Of a DNA stretch of 64,000 nucleotides, positions 22,050 through 32,648 are shown piece by piece. The DNA lies in NCBI GenBank assembly GCA_964034945.1, contig OZ035962.1, positions 25,720,530-25,784,529 of the forward strand, in the 5' to 3' direction. This stretch comes from Chrysopilus asiliformis. Taxonomy: Eukaryota > Arthropoda > Insecta > Diptera > Rhagionidae. How positions within the stretch are numbered: position 1 is the first letter of the stretch; each line of letters starts with the position of its first letter. A program made the position numbers and the translations under genes. The notes beneath the pieces are model-generated. The model had not been told where the DNA came from. It saw nothing but the letters and a program-made list of their open reading frames with translations, and searched no databases.

Positions 22050-22863
22050 CCATGGTATCTAAAAATAGACCAGAAGTCGTGATGATTCTCTTACACGATG
22101 ATTATATGCTATATATTTATATCTGTTGTATTGAATTCCCTTCAAATTCCTACTTTTTCCCATTTCGTGCCGAAGTTCACGTAGTCAAACGTTGTTGCTT
22201 AGGGCAAAAAAATACAAACAGCTGATTCCTTAGAAATTCGTGGGATTCTTTATGCTTGGAACTGAAAAGGGTCAGTTGAAAAAATAAACATCTGTAGCAA
22301 CACATGTGGAACCGTCGGGAAAACTCGATTTCTTTCATTTAGGCTTCATTTAATCAAGGACTCACCGGTTCTCTTCCCTAACTGCGTAGAATACTGACAA
22401 TATTTCCTTTGATTCTTATATTATTCAGGAAACGCATCCAGTAAACGACCCTTTTGGGAATAGCTACACGTCCTTGAATTTGTTTTCTACGTCGTTCGTG
22501 TTGTTAGTCTTGTGTAATTCCAAATGTTTGTTAAGCATTTTGATTTATTGCGTTTACACGAGTTCGAGTTAATACGCGAATTTATGATATGTGATCGATA
22601 TTCCTAGATAATTTAATATCCAATTTTTGAAATTGGTAAAGAAATCTTCTTCCGAAAGTCGAAACCTAATTTCGTTGTTGAAAAAAATGAATGTTCCTAA
22701 ATTAATTTAAACATTGATTGGATTTGCCAATTTATAGGGTGAACTTATTTTTCATCTGGAGGTTGTTGGGATTTTTCAAAAAGTCCCTTTGGTCTGCCAC
22801 CGTAAAAGCTCCCAGATTATATTTTTTTGCGGAAAATTTAAAGGAAAGAATAATTACATTAGT
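22050..22863. other. Intergenic, no gene seen
   Basis: Moderately AT-rich unique-looking DNA upstream of gene C. No supported feature. Confidence 0.4.
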
Positions 22864-23085
22864 CTTACGGGACCTTCCGTAATCCTTACAGGACCTTTCG
22901 TTATCCTTATAGGACCTTCCGTTATCCTTACAGTACCTTCCGATATCCTTACAGGACCTTCCGTTATCCTCACAGGACCTTCCGTTATCCTTACAGGACC
23001 TTCCGTTATCCTTACAGGACCATCCGTTATCCTTACAGGACCTTCCGTTATCCTTACAGGACCTTCCGTTATCCTTACGGACCTC
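22864..23085. repeat. 21-bp minisatellite, about 10 copies
   Basis: Tandem CAGGACCTTCCGTTATCCTTA units with a few substitutions. The length is a multiple of three, so the plus strand stays open and reads a GPSVILT heptapeptide repeat. This is repeat geometry, not a gene: there is no upstream start context and no flanking coding sequence. Confidence 0.92.
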
Positions 23086-24480
23086 TTAACGTCAGGATCA
23101 GATTCAGAGACCCCAAGAACACCCAGATAATTTTTTTTTCTGAAAATTCGGGAAAAAGAATAATCACGTTATCCTAACAGACCTTTCCTTATCCTTACAA
23201 AGACGAAGTAGTGAAAATATTGTATTGTCACCGGACTTGCGTGTGTGTGCAAAATGTCAAAGTCAATCGGATGAATGGAAGTATGTAAAAATTAGATTGC
23301 AAAATTTGACCCTGACAGACAGACAGACAAACAAACAGATGCGAAAGCAGGCCAAATAAAAGCTTTTGAAAAAGAAAAACTACATATATTTACAAATAAT
23401 GCTTTTCTGTTGCTTTTATTTTTGATACAAAACGCCAAAAAACTTTTTTTCGGCCAAAATCCAAAATCCACAATGTTCCATACATTAAAAAAAACACAAA
23501 TGGATTTTTTTAACAAAAATTTTGTCTATCCTCATATAGAGTATTTGACGATTGGCCCCCTGGAAATTGTAGCTTTGGAAATTGAAGTTTTTTTTTGTTC
23601 TTTTACTTCTTTTTCTTTTATCTTCTCAAGTTTTTGTTTATTTGCAAAAATGTTTTCTTTACACGAGCCTCGACTTAAAAATTAATATGGTTCGCATGTG
23701 CGAAAAGCAAACAAAATCCTTAGCGCATAATTCTTGATAATACTCAATAAATTTCGCTTTCAAAACAAGATATTGAGATTAATATATGAAATCATAGTCC
23801 AATTAAATCATATGTAAAAAAAACGCGTGTGTAATATCAATCCAAAATAAACATAAATTCGTTATCAGGTGAGTGTGAAAATAATTCAGTTGTTTACGAA
23901 TATTGCATTTTATTTGCTATGGCTGACACACGTGGAAAAGTCTAGACCGACCGCAATGAAATTAAAGTTTATTTGCGAAAATTCTAGAGATTCCTCCAAA
24001 TTAAGAAGAAAAAAACATTCAGCCGAAACCAAAATAAAAACACAATCATCTGGAAGTCGTCATTCAGGCTAATTGAATTCAAAATGAAATCATCCGGCAA
24101 AAAAAAATACCACACAATACAGAAGAAAACCTGACCTATGGTACAAACATTTTATGCTCATATTTAGTTTGGCCTTCAAATTTCGATTTCAGTGAAAACG
24201 CCGGAAAAGCCATTGAACTTGATGAAATTGAATGACAGACCAACAACAAAACATAACACACAAAATGCAAGAGAGACGGAAAATTTCTAGTGGTTTCGAG
24301 GAATTTTCCATTATTTCTCTTCAGCATATATCATATATGTGTTTTGATGTATGCGGTAGCGAAGTGGATGACAGCATTAATGGTTTATTTTAGCCACGCA
24401 ATTACAACAATACGTTTTGAGTTACAGTTCCGAATTCATCAGAAAAGTTTCAGAGACACCATAAATTGCTAAGCTAATAA
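23086..24480. other. Intergenic with a dispersed-repeat fragment
   Basis: Contains GACAGACAGACA at about 23311-23330 and the phrase CTCATATAGAGTATTTGACG at about 23531-23550, which recurs (also in reverse) near 40715, 48990 and 49940 and marks a repeat family. No gene supported. Confidence 0.45.
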
Positions 24481-24519
24481 AAGTAATTCGAAAAAAGCAT
24501 ATGTAGATGCGGTAGTGAA

Positions 24520-24612
24520 GAATATTCTAGAGCACGTGAGTCTCTTATTATAAACAGCATTTAACACAAATTTTGTGCGTCTGTGTAAGTGATTTCCGAC
24601 GAATATATAAAG
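24520..24612 (+). promoter_or_regulatory. Heat-shock element and TATA box of gene D
   Basis: GAATATTCTAGAG at 24520-24532 gives GAA, TTC and GAG units at 5-bp steps, a three-unit HSF site with one mismatch. TATATAAAG lies at 24604-24612, about 70 bp downstream and about 180 bp before the start codon. Confidence 0.75.
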
Positions 24613-24794
24613 GCTGTTTTGGAGGAAATTCGACGCAGTATTGAAATCGCAAAGAGAAGATCTATAACGCGAATTAAAAGTCGCAATAAGCCAGAAACCC
24701 AAGTGCTTTTAAGAGAGTTACACAGTGGCATATAGAAAATTTTTCAAAAAAGAAATTCAAATTCCAAGAAAGTTTCTAAAAATCAGTGAACAAA

Positions 24795-25328
24795 ATGTCA
24801 ACTCTACCACTAGTCCTTCGTTTAGCTGAGGATCTCGGCAACTTGTCGACTGGCTTCGACGATTGTCTAGGATTCTACCCCCACCGGCGCTTCTATCGTC
24901 CCGCGCTCCAACTGTTCCCCAGCGAAGGACTATTCGAAAGGCAATTGTCGACTCGCCCATCTAACGATGCTTTGATGAACGTCGGGAAAGATGGCTTCCA
25001 GGTGTGCATGGATGTCCAACAATTCAAACCAAGCGAGATCACCGTTAAAACCGTTGATAACGCAGTCGTAATTGAAGGCAAGCACGAGGAGCGAGAGGAT
25101 GACCACGGCTACATTTCCCGACACTTTGTCCGCCGCTACACCCTTCCAAAGGGGTACGATTCTAATAGTGTTGTCTCGACATTGTCTTCGGATGGGGTTC
25201 TTACCGTTAAAGCACCACCCCCACCAAAGTCTAGCGATTCCAACGAGCGCTTAATTCAAATTCAACATACAGGACCGGCACATCTTTCTGTCAAAGAAAA
25301 TCCCAAAGATGAGAAGATCCAGAAGTAG
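24795..25328 (+). CDS. Small heat-shock protein D (Hsp23-like)
   Basis: 177 residues from the ATG at 24795. An in-frame GTG nine bases upstream can be ignored because the paralogues all start at MSxLP. The N-terminal 60 residues include [16 protein letters not shown]. The alpha-crystallin domain is about 64-142: [53 protein letters not shown]. An IQI anchor and QHTGPAHL precede a short basic tail. It is the shortest of the six, close to Drosophila Hsp23 in layout. Long blocks of DNA match gene F almost exactly, suggesting conversion. AATAAA at 25451-25456. Expected role: heat-inducible cytosolic holdase. Confidence 0.95.
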   Translation: MSTLPLVLRLAEDLGNLSTGFDDCLGFYPHRRFYRPALQLFPSEGLFERQLSTRPSNDALMNVGKDGFQVCMDVQQFKPSEITVKTVDNAVVIEGKHEEREDDHGYISRHFVRRYTLPKGYDSNSVVSTLSSDGVLTVKAPPPPKSSDSNERLIQIQHTGPAHLSVKENPKDEKIQK

Positions 25329-25527
25329 ATTTAATTCACATTATTTCCAATTCCAGAAAATTGTTTGATTTTCCAAAACTGTTCAAAGTTATTTGTAAGA
25401 CTGCACTTGAACTCGAATTTTGCTTTTTGTATCTCAAGTGAATTAGTTATAATAAAAAAGTTTTCCTCAATGCATTAAAAAATGTTTTAATTATAGTTTA
25501 GAAACAAAATTTTTTTTTAGAAAATCT

Positions 25528-26310
25528 GTACAGCGATTTTTGTGCAAAAGGTGATAATTTTCCCGTGATCTTTCCCGTGATAAATGAAATGGGAAGTTTT
25601 TCAAATTTCAATTCAGAAAGTCACAACACTGGGAAATTTTATCTCGAAAACAAAAAAAAATTGGTTTTGGGAACCCGGTTGCCCTGTAGTTTTTTGTGGT
25701 GGCCCTTTTCTGTTGACCTCCCTTGTTATCTCTTCCCAAACACGCTGTTTGTTGGCTTTTGCGTTGGGGGTTAGACGGCGGTGCAAAACAGAGAAGTTCT
25801 TCTCCACTAAATTTATGAGAAGCAGCCGTTGTTCCACCGTTGGCCTAGCAACCTAAACATTAACAATTTTAACATTAATTTGTGACATTTTTTCGCGAAT
25901 CAATCAACACACAAAAATTGAAATTCATTGAATTTAATTCAAGTTCAAATTCAATTTATTGCGGCTTATATTTACACAAAATGGTTTTTTTACAGATGAA
26001 GTTTTGATTTTATTTTATAACGATGGAGGAGACACATCTAATATGACAGGAATTCGCGCATTACAAATTTCAACACACAAAACAAAACTCAGCCACCCTC
26101 GAAAAATCTCGGTGCGTCAGTGACAGTTCAAAGTGAAGAGCACAGCTAGTGTGACCATATACAAATTTCGAGGGAAATTTCCAGTCGACTTTCCAATAAA
26201 ATCTCACCAACACAGGTGCATGCAAACAAGCATACATTGACAGGAATTTGTGTCTTTATTGTTATCACGGCTTTTATCACTTATCACCTTTTGCACAAAA
26301 ATCGCTGTAC
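25528..26310. mobile_element. 783-bp non-autonomous element with perfect 30-bp inverted repeats
   Basis: 25528-25557 (GTACAGCGATTTTTGTGCAA and ten more bases) is exactly complementary to 26281-26310. Between them are short open frames (69-90 codons) on both strands with no transposase-like motif. I see no convincing target duplication next to the ends. It lies just after the 3' end of heat-shock gene D. Confidence 0.75.
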
Positions 26311-26419
26311 TGAAGTTGGTTCTCCAAATAATCGTAATCCTTTTGGTTGAACATTTTGAATCACTTTTCGGCTATTTACGAAGAAATTTTTGGTTTCTCA
26401 ATTTTAAGCCTATATTCAT

Positions 26420-26800
26420 TACTAGCTTGCATACCCGTCGTTGCCGCGTTAAGCTTTTTGTCTAAGTTTTAGAATACGAAGAAAACCGTAAAGAACTTAA
26501 CAACTTTTTAGGGGTGTATATTGGGGCTGGAACCCCGATGAACATCTATGCCGAATTTCAGGCCAATCGGCTCGGTAGTTTCCCCCCGAAGGAGTAACAT
26601 AGCGCAAAAACTAAGTTTCGAAATCACTTTACCCCCTCCCCTTACTCCCCCCACCCGTCGCGCTACTTTTCCGTATGCCTATGTTGGAACCAGAACTACC
26701 ACAGACACTCATCCCAAATTTCAAGATAATCGGTTCAGCCGTTTTTACGTGAAAGAGGAACAGACAGACAGACACCAACTCATTTTTATATATTAGTATG
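26420..26800 (+). repeat. Dispersed repeat with CCGTCGTTGC start and (ACAG)n end
   Basis: Starts TACTAGCTTGCATACCCGTC and ends with a GACAGACAGACA run, TTTTTATATATTAGTATG. Relatives start at 3850 (reverse) and near 15060 (reverse). A short TACTA/TAGTA inverted terminus is possible. The class is not resolved. Confidence 0.55.
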
Positions 26801-26977
26801 ATATGATTACAGTAAAGGATTTTTATTCAAATAGAAGCAAGATGCGGTAGATATTTTTACTTTAAACGGTACTTTTACGGCATCGAGCGCAGTTCCTATT
26901 TGGGAAAACTGAATGAAAATCCGCCCAAAGTGTTGTAATTCTTTTTGAATTTCTGGACTTTTTTGAAAAAATATCGG

Positions 26978-27340
26978 ATGTGAACAGGACATGACTTTCT
27001 TATACAAAAACTACGTTCCTGCGCAATTTATAACCCGACGAATAAAATATGGAAAATATATTCGAAATCTGAAATATCTCGATAACGGTAAAAGCTATCG
27101 ATTTCGGGAAAATGGCAAAAATGTACAGGATTTTAATATCTTTAATTCTTCCCCTAATTGTTTTTTCGTAAAACCTTTGGTTTGCAAACAATTCGCGAAA
27201 ATCTATTTCTTCACTTTTTAATAAAAATATCTCAATAACGGTAAAATATAGCGGATCACAGTAAAATACATTGAACCAACAAAAACCAGTTCAATGTATG
27301 ATTTGGGGTTTGAGGTGGTTTAATATTTTTTTTTAGCCAG
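26978..27340. repeat. Dispersed repeat family R2 (copy 2)
   Basis: The same order of blocks as 14412-14675 (GTGAACAG, CATGACTTTCTTATACAAA, ATATCTCGATAACGGTAAAA), extended by TATCTCAATAACGGTAAAAT, which also appears at 63950. Non-coding. Confidence 0.65.
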
Positions 27341-27353
27341 AATAGTCGAACTT

Positions 27354-27503
27354 CAGCCTAATTCAGAGCAACGACTGCGCTTACGATTGAGCTTCCTCGA
27401 CCAATGAGATCAAAGCTTTCATTTCTCTATCGTTGAAAGCTTTGATCTCATTGGTCGAGAAGCTTCAATCGTAATCGCAATCGTTAGTCTGAATTGAGCC
27501 TTA
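27354..27503. mobile_element. GATTAC-type palindromic MITE (copy 2)
   Basis: Ends in CAGCCTAATTCAGAGCAACG and GTTAGTCTGAATTGAGCC. The core GACCAATGAGATCAAAGC is mirrored by GCTTTGATCTCATTGGTC. No hexanucleotide expansion in this copy. Confidence 0.78.
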
Positions 27504-27886
27504 GACTTTTAGGAGTCAAAGGCGCATTTAGACCGGTGCTAAGTTGGCCGTTTTTTCAATGTAGCGCCGGTATAAATGGGTTCTCAATGCCTGTCAGCTT
27601 AGCAGCGTTATTTTGGCACTGTTAACGCTTGGCGCTGATTTATAATTGCAAAAATTGCCTTGTTTGTAAGTTAATTTTTTACTTTAAACTTGCCTTGGAT
27701 TTTATTTCTGGTTTTTCCAATCCTTTGTGCCATTTTCAAGCTATAGATTGCAAAAATTGTACATAAGTGCAAAAAAATTTACAGTCCTCGCTATATACAC
27801 TTCTATCTAGTTTCGCGGTCTAAACACGCTCAGAGTCGGGTATTTTAAAAATTTAGGAGTGGGAGTCGAAGGTTGGGCAACCGACT

Positions 27887-27986
27887 ACCCAAGTAGCACA
27901 AAAGGTCATAAAGTGGTCGTCGCGACCCTAAAGTTTCGATGTTAACATCGCTACGACCAAGCTACGACCTTTTGTGCTCCTTGGGT
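27887..27986. mobile_element. 100-bp palindromic MITE
   Basis: ACCCAAGTAGCACAAAAGGTC at the left mirrors GACCTTTTGTGCTCCTTGGGT at the right, and GGTCGTCGCGACC and GCGATGTTAACATCGC-like palindromes fill the centre. The whole element can fold back on itself. Confidence 0.7.
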
Positions 27987-28690
27987 ACCCAGCCCTGTTA
28001 AAAACTGATTCGGTTTTGGTTTGGCCACCCTTTTTTCAGAGTTGTTTGACTTATGATTTGGTTTTGGTGTGATCATCCCATAGAATATTGACTGCGATTT
28101 CGAAAAATTCTAATTGTAGTCATGCAATTCAATTGGATTTTGGTGTCTGGGAAAGTTATGTAAAATCATATTCTAAACACTTTGTTTAAACAAATTTTTT
28201 GAAGAAATGAATCGTTTTCGAGAAAATCGCAAAAATATTTTCTAGCTTTTGGGAGGGGGGGAAGTATGTAGTTGTTCAATTTTTCTCATTTCAAATTTTG
28301 GTAAAGTTCTGTTCTATGGCAAATTTCAACATTTTACCTAAAAATAGTTCTCAAGTTTTCAATGTTTTTGTATTAAAAAAATAGCTTATGTAAGAAAGGT
28401 ATCATCTTACCGCACTTGGCGGATTCAGCCACGTTTTATAACAAATTTTAATATGTTCTGGCCGCTACCTTCGTTTTAGGTTTGCAACATTTTTGATGTA
28501 CAACCTCTAAAAAATCTTGAATTTTAAAATACATAATTAAAACGAGTAAAAGTTGAGAATAAAAAATTGAGATTTTTAACTTCTTTACGTTTTTTACAGT
28601 TTTTTTTAATGAATTTACGATGCTTAAAGTTTTAAAGATGTTCACACGAAAAGCATATTTTAAAGCATATTTGACTACATTCAACTTTTA

Positions 28691-28836
28691 TTACATTCTA
28701 GTAGTGGGCAGACTCGTTTCTCGTTTCAGCATCATTCGGTTGGCATTCTCGAGTGCGTTCGAGTAAATTTTATTGATCTGCGCTGAAAATCTCCTCATGG
28801 AGCACAACATCGTGACCAACGTAAAGTTTGTTGAAC
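28691..28836 (-). other. Possible terminal exon of an unidentified minus-strand gene
   Basis: On the minus strand a TTTATTTTGCAG acceptor is followed by 146 nt open in one frame to a TAA at 28691-28693. AATAAA overlaps the stop. That frame includes SAQINKIYSNALENANRMML. A second frame from the same acceptor is open for 22 codons (FNKLYVGHDVVLHEEIFSAD). I do not recognise either peptide and found no partner exon. Confidence 0.22.
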
Positions 28837-29016
28837 CTGCAAAATAAACGAGAAAATCACCCCCACGTCTAGACGAATTTCCACCCCATATTTATAGCAC
28901 ACCGCATCACTGTGGAGATTCAATTTATGCAAAGGGCAGTGAAATTAAACGAACTTCAAAGGGAAATAAAATTTAAATAAAAGACAATCGGAATTATAAA
29001 AAAAAATCTATCAATT

Positions 29017-29312
29017 TTTATTTTATTGAACACATTTTAAACGTTTTATAAAAGAAAAAAAAACTTTCCTTCATGGAAATTACATGACATTTTCATCGAA
29101 TACTTAGAATGGAACAAAATCAGTCTTAATCTTAATTCTTATCTTTGATAGTAATTTAATTCGTCAAGTTATGAAAAGACAAAACGGATGAACAATGAAT
29201 GATAGACGTTGGAATATTTACGATGGAATTTCGTAACTATAAAATAAGCCTTACAAACTACACGACGATGATTTTAGGCTGCTAGGACCCTTTTCTTCCA
29301 TTGGGACCATCT
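29017..29312 (-). terminator. 3'UTR and poly(A) signals of heat-shock gene E
   Basis: Two overlapping AATAAA motifs on the minus strand (TTTATTTTATT at 29017-29027) lie about 290 bp after the stop codon, the first good cleavage signals in that direction. Confidence 0.5.
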
Positions 29313-29942
29313 TCAATCCTCCATTTTGTCGTTCTTATCGCCTCCTGCGGCACCGTTCTCGACTTCCTTTGGATTCTCCTTGACGGTCAAGTGGGCTGGT
29401 CCGGTTTGCTGTATCTGAACGACCCGTTCATTGGTTTCGGCAGACTGTTTGGGCGGTGGCGGAGCCTTAACAGTTAGAATTCCGTCCGAAGAAAGTGTGG
29501 AGACCACCTCCTTTGCGTCGTAGCCCTTTGGAAGTGTGTATTTCCGGACAAAGTGCCGTGAAATGAACCCGTGATCGTCCTCACGCTCCTCATGCTTCCC
29601 CTCAACTACGACTGCGTTATCAACGGTTTTAACAGTCAATTCGTTGGGCTTAAACTGTTGGACATCCATGCACACCTGGAAGCCATCTTTTCCCACGACC
29701 GACTCATTACGGTCGCCCTTTTTGCAGACCTCCCCCCCTTGCACCTTGCACGCCCCTCTGCTTAATGCGTAGGGACACTGTTTGTGGCGAGGATACGCCA
29801 AATACATCCTAGGTTGGAATTTGTTGTTGCGGCGAAATTCTCGGGGGTGGAGGGATAGTCCGAAATCACCATCCAGACCGTGCGGCGAATTAAATTCACT
29901 CAAATCGTCGGCTAAATCCAGTAACCACGGAAGAATTGACAT
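29313..29942 (-). CDS. Small heat-shock protein E with a Cys-containing N-terminus
   Basis: 209 residues, starting at MSILPWLLDLADDL. An upstream in-frame ATG (30077) would add 45 Lys/Arg-rich residues, but it lies inside the expected leader and the paralogues begin at MSxLP. Residues 52-82 form an insertion absent from the others, with Cys at 56, 65 and 73 plus Lys/Gly. The alpha-crystallin domain is about 84-162 ([55 protein letters not shown]). Unlike its paralogues it has IQQTGP instead of IQHTGP after the anchor (VQI, 175-177), as in Drosophila Hsp23. The tail is Gly/Asp/Lys-rich. Its promoter carries the strongest heat-shock element in the window. Confidence 0.95.
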   Translation of the reverse strand: MSILPWLLDLADDLSEFNSPHGLDGDFGLSLHPREFRRNNKFQPRMYLAYPRHKQCPYALSRGACKVQGGEVCKKGDRNESVVGKDGFQVCMDVQQFKPNELTVKTVDNAVVVEGKHEEREDDHGFISRHFVRKYTLPKGYDAKEVVSTLSSDGILTVKAPPPPKQSAETNERVVQIQQTGPAHLTVKENPKEVENGAAGGDKNDKMED

Positions 29943-30137
29943 TTTCTGGTGGTTTTGTTTTAATTTATTTAACTTTTCACTGGTAAATATAACTTTACAC
30001 CTTTTGCGGTTAGTTCTTTGTTTTACTATCTTTGATCTTTCTTTATTCACTTTTTTACTTGCCCACTTTGAACTCAATCAACTATTTTACCTGCCGGCGA
30101 TCAATTTGAATATGCCGGCAACGCACTCTTACCACGC

Positions 30138-30203
30138 CTTTTATATACGGAGTCTCTTTCGAATTCATAACGAAGAGAAATTCGCGAAAATTCGAAAACA
30201 TTC
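30138..30203 (-). promoter_or_regulatory. Strong heat-shock element and TATA box of gene E
   Basis: 30181-30203 carries TTC, GAA, TTC, AAA (imperfect) and TTC at exact 5-bp steps, four perfect units of five. TATATAAAAG on the minus strand is 30138-30147, about 34 bp nearer the gene. Further GAA/TTC triplets occur at 30161-30166. This is the arrangement expected for HSF-driven transcription. Confidence 0.85.
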
Positions 30204-30845
30204 CACAAATTTCGATGCATTTTCCAAATGACTACGTGACTAAGAGCATGACTTGCATTAGTGTGTGTTGTGAAATTCGAGGTGATTAAGAGAATTTGCT
30301 GGGGATTTTCGTAGTAAGAGAAGAAAATTTCGAAAAGGTTTTCTCTGTATGTCGAATTAAATTTTCCTGTTGAAAAAAAAATATGCCGGTCCATTTTCTA
30401 TTGTTTGAGAATCAAATTGAGTAAAAACCTTTGTTAAAATATGTTAAAATATTCCAATGAAGATTTAATTGACTTTGTGTATACAACATATTTATTACGC
30501 AAAACATACATATTTTATTACACCGGTAATAATTTTCATTTCATATTGACCTAATTTTGTCGACGAAATTTTCATTTTCATTTTCTCGGTTTTCAAACCC
30601 AGTTTTTGCGTACCTACTGGATGTGATTTTCAGAAAATTTGTATTCTGGCTTTCAAAATTTGAAAATTTGTTGAAAATCACGTCTAGTAGGTACGCAAAA
30701 GGATTTTGATTTCCGCATGTCCGTCCGTCTGTCTGTCCGTGAACACCATAACTTTCGAAAGGATTGAGTTAGAGACTTGAAATTTTGTACAGATGCGTTT
30801 CTGGTAAATAACAAACCTAAGTCCTTGAACGAGTAAAATCGGACC

Positions 30846-31330
30846 ATGCCTTACCGCCTTCCCCATACAAATGAAACAGTTTTTTGCAGTTTTCTCGAAA
30901 ACGGTGAGTGATATTGAAAAATGTATAATGGTAAAATGTGTTTAGAATAGGATTTTACATAACTTTTCTCTACATAAAAATCCAATTGAAAAACTCCTTC
31001 CTTCCTCCTTAATACAAATAAAAAAAATTGCGTATTTCTCGAAAACGGGGTGTTGCATCGAAAAATGTATAAAGATAGAAAGTGTTTAGAATATAACTTT
31101 ACATAAATCTTACCTACATCAAAATCCAATCGAACCATTTCTTTTCCCTTCCTTCATACAAATTAAACAGTTTTCTTGCAATTTTCTCGAAAACGGTGCA
31201 TCGTTTCGAAAAATCTATAAAGGCATTTAGAATATGTATTTAGAATAAAATTTCCCATAACTCTTGCCTACATCAAAATCCAATCGAACCACTTCTTGCC
31301 CCCTCCCTCATACAAGCGACATAGTTTTTG
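30846..31330. repeat. Degenerate tandem repeat of about 146 bp (family R1)
   Basis: TTTCTCGAAA recurs at 30891, 31035 and 31183, each followed by ACGG, a GTATAA or TATAAA tract, GTGTTTAGAATA and CAAAATCCAAT. Single copies of the same unit, in the other orientation, occur at 32995-33140, 40770-40925 and 49985-50110, with a more decayed one near 28130. Open frames of 95 codons here are by-products. Confidence 0.7.
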
Positions 31331-31745
31331 CAGAAGGAAAATTGTTTAAGATGTTTCGGTTTTTGTTCAAGGGTGATTTGGATATCCGGTTTTGGTTTTA
31401 GTTTTTCCAAGTGAAAGACCAAAATTTCGGGGGTGAAAGAATCCCTCTCTCCCCCACCTGGCTACGGGCCCGCGGTCCATCTGTCTGTTGGTCTGCCCGT
31501 CGGTCTGTCTGTCCATTTTTATTTATCTTAAATAACTCGAAAATAACTCGCGTTAAGCTAGAGACTTGCAAGTTTTCGTAGATTAGTTTCATGAAAAATT
31601 CTATCAACTTTAAGAAAAGTAATGGTACCTCCCGTACAATTTAACCATTCGTAATCATGGGCAATTTTATTCCAGCGTTCAACATTTCTATATAAAGCAA
31701 AAAAAAATACAGAAAAAAATGTGCTTTTTCCAGTCATTTATCTTT
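31331..31745. other. Repeat-like DNA before gene F
   Basis: A CTGTCTGTTGGTCTGC run (31481-31513) and a TTAACTCGAAAATAACTCG-like tract suggest dispersed repeat remnants. No gene. Confidence 0.4.
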
Positions 31746-31749
31746 TGCG

Positions 31750-31916
31750 TTCTAGAATTTACGTGAAATTTTCGCGAGAAGCAAATGTGAGTCAAAGAAA
31801 ATGTTTCCCTTAAATACACAAAACTCTCTCACGCATTCTAGAAAAGTCCTGAAAATTTCCCATGAATTTCAATTGTTTTGATTCTCTTTGACACACTTTG
31901 CTCGTTGGTATAAAAG
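31750..31916 (+). promoter_or_regulatory. Two heat-shock elements and TATA box of gene F
   Basis: 31750-31767 has TTC, GAA, TAC (imperfect TTC) and GAA at 5-bp steps, beginning TTCTAGAA. 31836-31853 has TTC, GAA, GTC (imperfect) and GAA, again beginning TTCTAGAA. TATAAAAG lies at 31909-31916. Two HSF clusters within 160 bp of a TATA box predict strong heat induction. Confidence 0.85.
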
Positions 31917-32072
31917 CACGCATTTCGTTCGATCTGACTCAATCCAATTCAAGTTGCCAAAGAGTGAAGACCGTGGTTCAGATCGCAATAGGAAAAACGC
32001 AGTAGAAAGTGAAAGTGAAGCAAATCGCAATCAACTAAAATCAGAAGAAAAATCAAAGGATTCCTATTCAAA

Positions 32073-32648
32073 ATGAATTCATTGCCGTTGCTATTAAGTT
32101 TGGCTGAAGAGTTGGACAACCTTGGCTCCCACTGCAACGACGATTTCGGCTTGGGGCTCTACCCTTGCGATTTTCACCCCATCCGTCGCCCTCCGGCCCT
32201 ACGGTTGTCCTTGCCATTACAACGACTCAGCCTTGCGGAACGCCAGCAGCAGCAGGTGGCAAAAAGGGCGGCACAGAAGGCCTGCCCCGTGGGAAAAGAC
32301 GGGTTCCAGGTTTGCATGGATGTCCAGCAATTCAAGCCCAACGAAATCACCGTTAAGACTGTGGACGATTCAGTCGTAGTCGAGGGGAAGCACGAGGAGC
32401 GAGAGGATGATCACGGCTACATTTCCCGGCACTTTGTCCGCCGCTACACCCTTCCAAAGGGCTACCATCCGGATCATGTCATCTCTACATTGTCCTCAGA
32501 CGGGGTTCTCACTGTGAAAGTTCCACCCCCGCCAAAGTCTGGTGATTCCAACGAGCGATTAATTCAAATTCAACATACAGGACCGGCCCACCTCAGCGTC
32601 AAGGATAACGCGGCAGAGGACAAGAAAGAGGCTGGCGATCAGGAATAA
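32073..32648 (+). CDS. Small heat-shock protein F (Hsp23-like)
   Basis: 191 residues starting [18 protein letters not shown]. The N-terminal region is Leu/Arg-rich with a QQQQ run (58-61). The alpha-crystallin domain is about 74-152: [55 protein letters not shown]. An IQI anchor (165-167) and QHTGPAHL precede an acidic tail. Sections of its coding DNA are almost identical to gene D. It is the last gene of the cluster and lies 4.2 kb before SNMP2. Expected to be a heat-inducible cytosolic holdase. Confidence 0.95.
   Translation: MNSLPLLLSLAEELDNLGSHCNDDFGLGLYPCDFHPIRRPPALRLSLPLQRLSLAERQQQQVAKRAAQKACPVGKDGFQVCMDVQQFKPNEITVKTVDDSVVVEGKHEEREDDHGYISRHFVRRYTLPKGYHPDHVISTLSSDGVLTVKVPPPPKSGDSNERLIQIQHTGPAHLSVKDNAAEDKKEAGDQE

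Noticed and set aside
22864..23085. CRISPR-like array
   Set aside because: Head-to-tail units without spacers in a eukaryotic context; a minisatellite.
22789..23130. 113-codon plus-strand frame with GPSVILT repeats
   Set aside because: Pure consequence of a 21-bp tandem repeat.
14520..27090. Shared GATAACGGTAAAA text between R2 repeats and the coding sequence of heat-shock genes A and B
   Set aside because: The match is about 13 bases in AT-rich DNA and does not extend; most likely coincidence.
29943..30077. Longer N-terminus for heat-shock protein E
   Set aside because: The 45 extra residues are Lys/Arg-rich, lie in the expected leader and are absent from all paralogues, which start at MSxLP.
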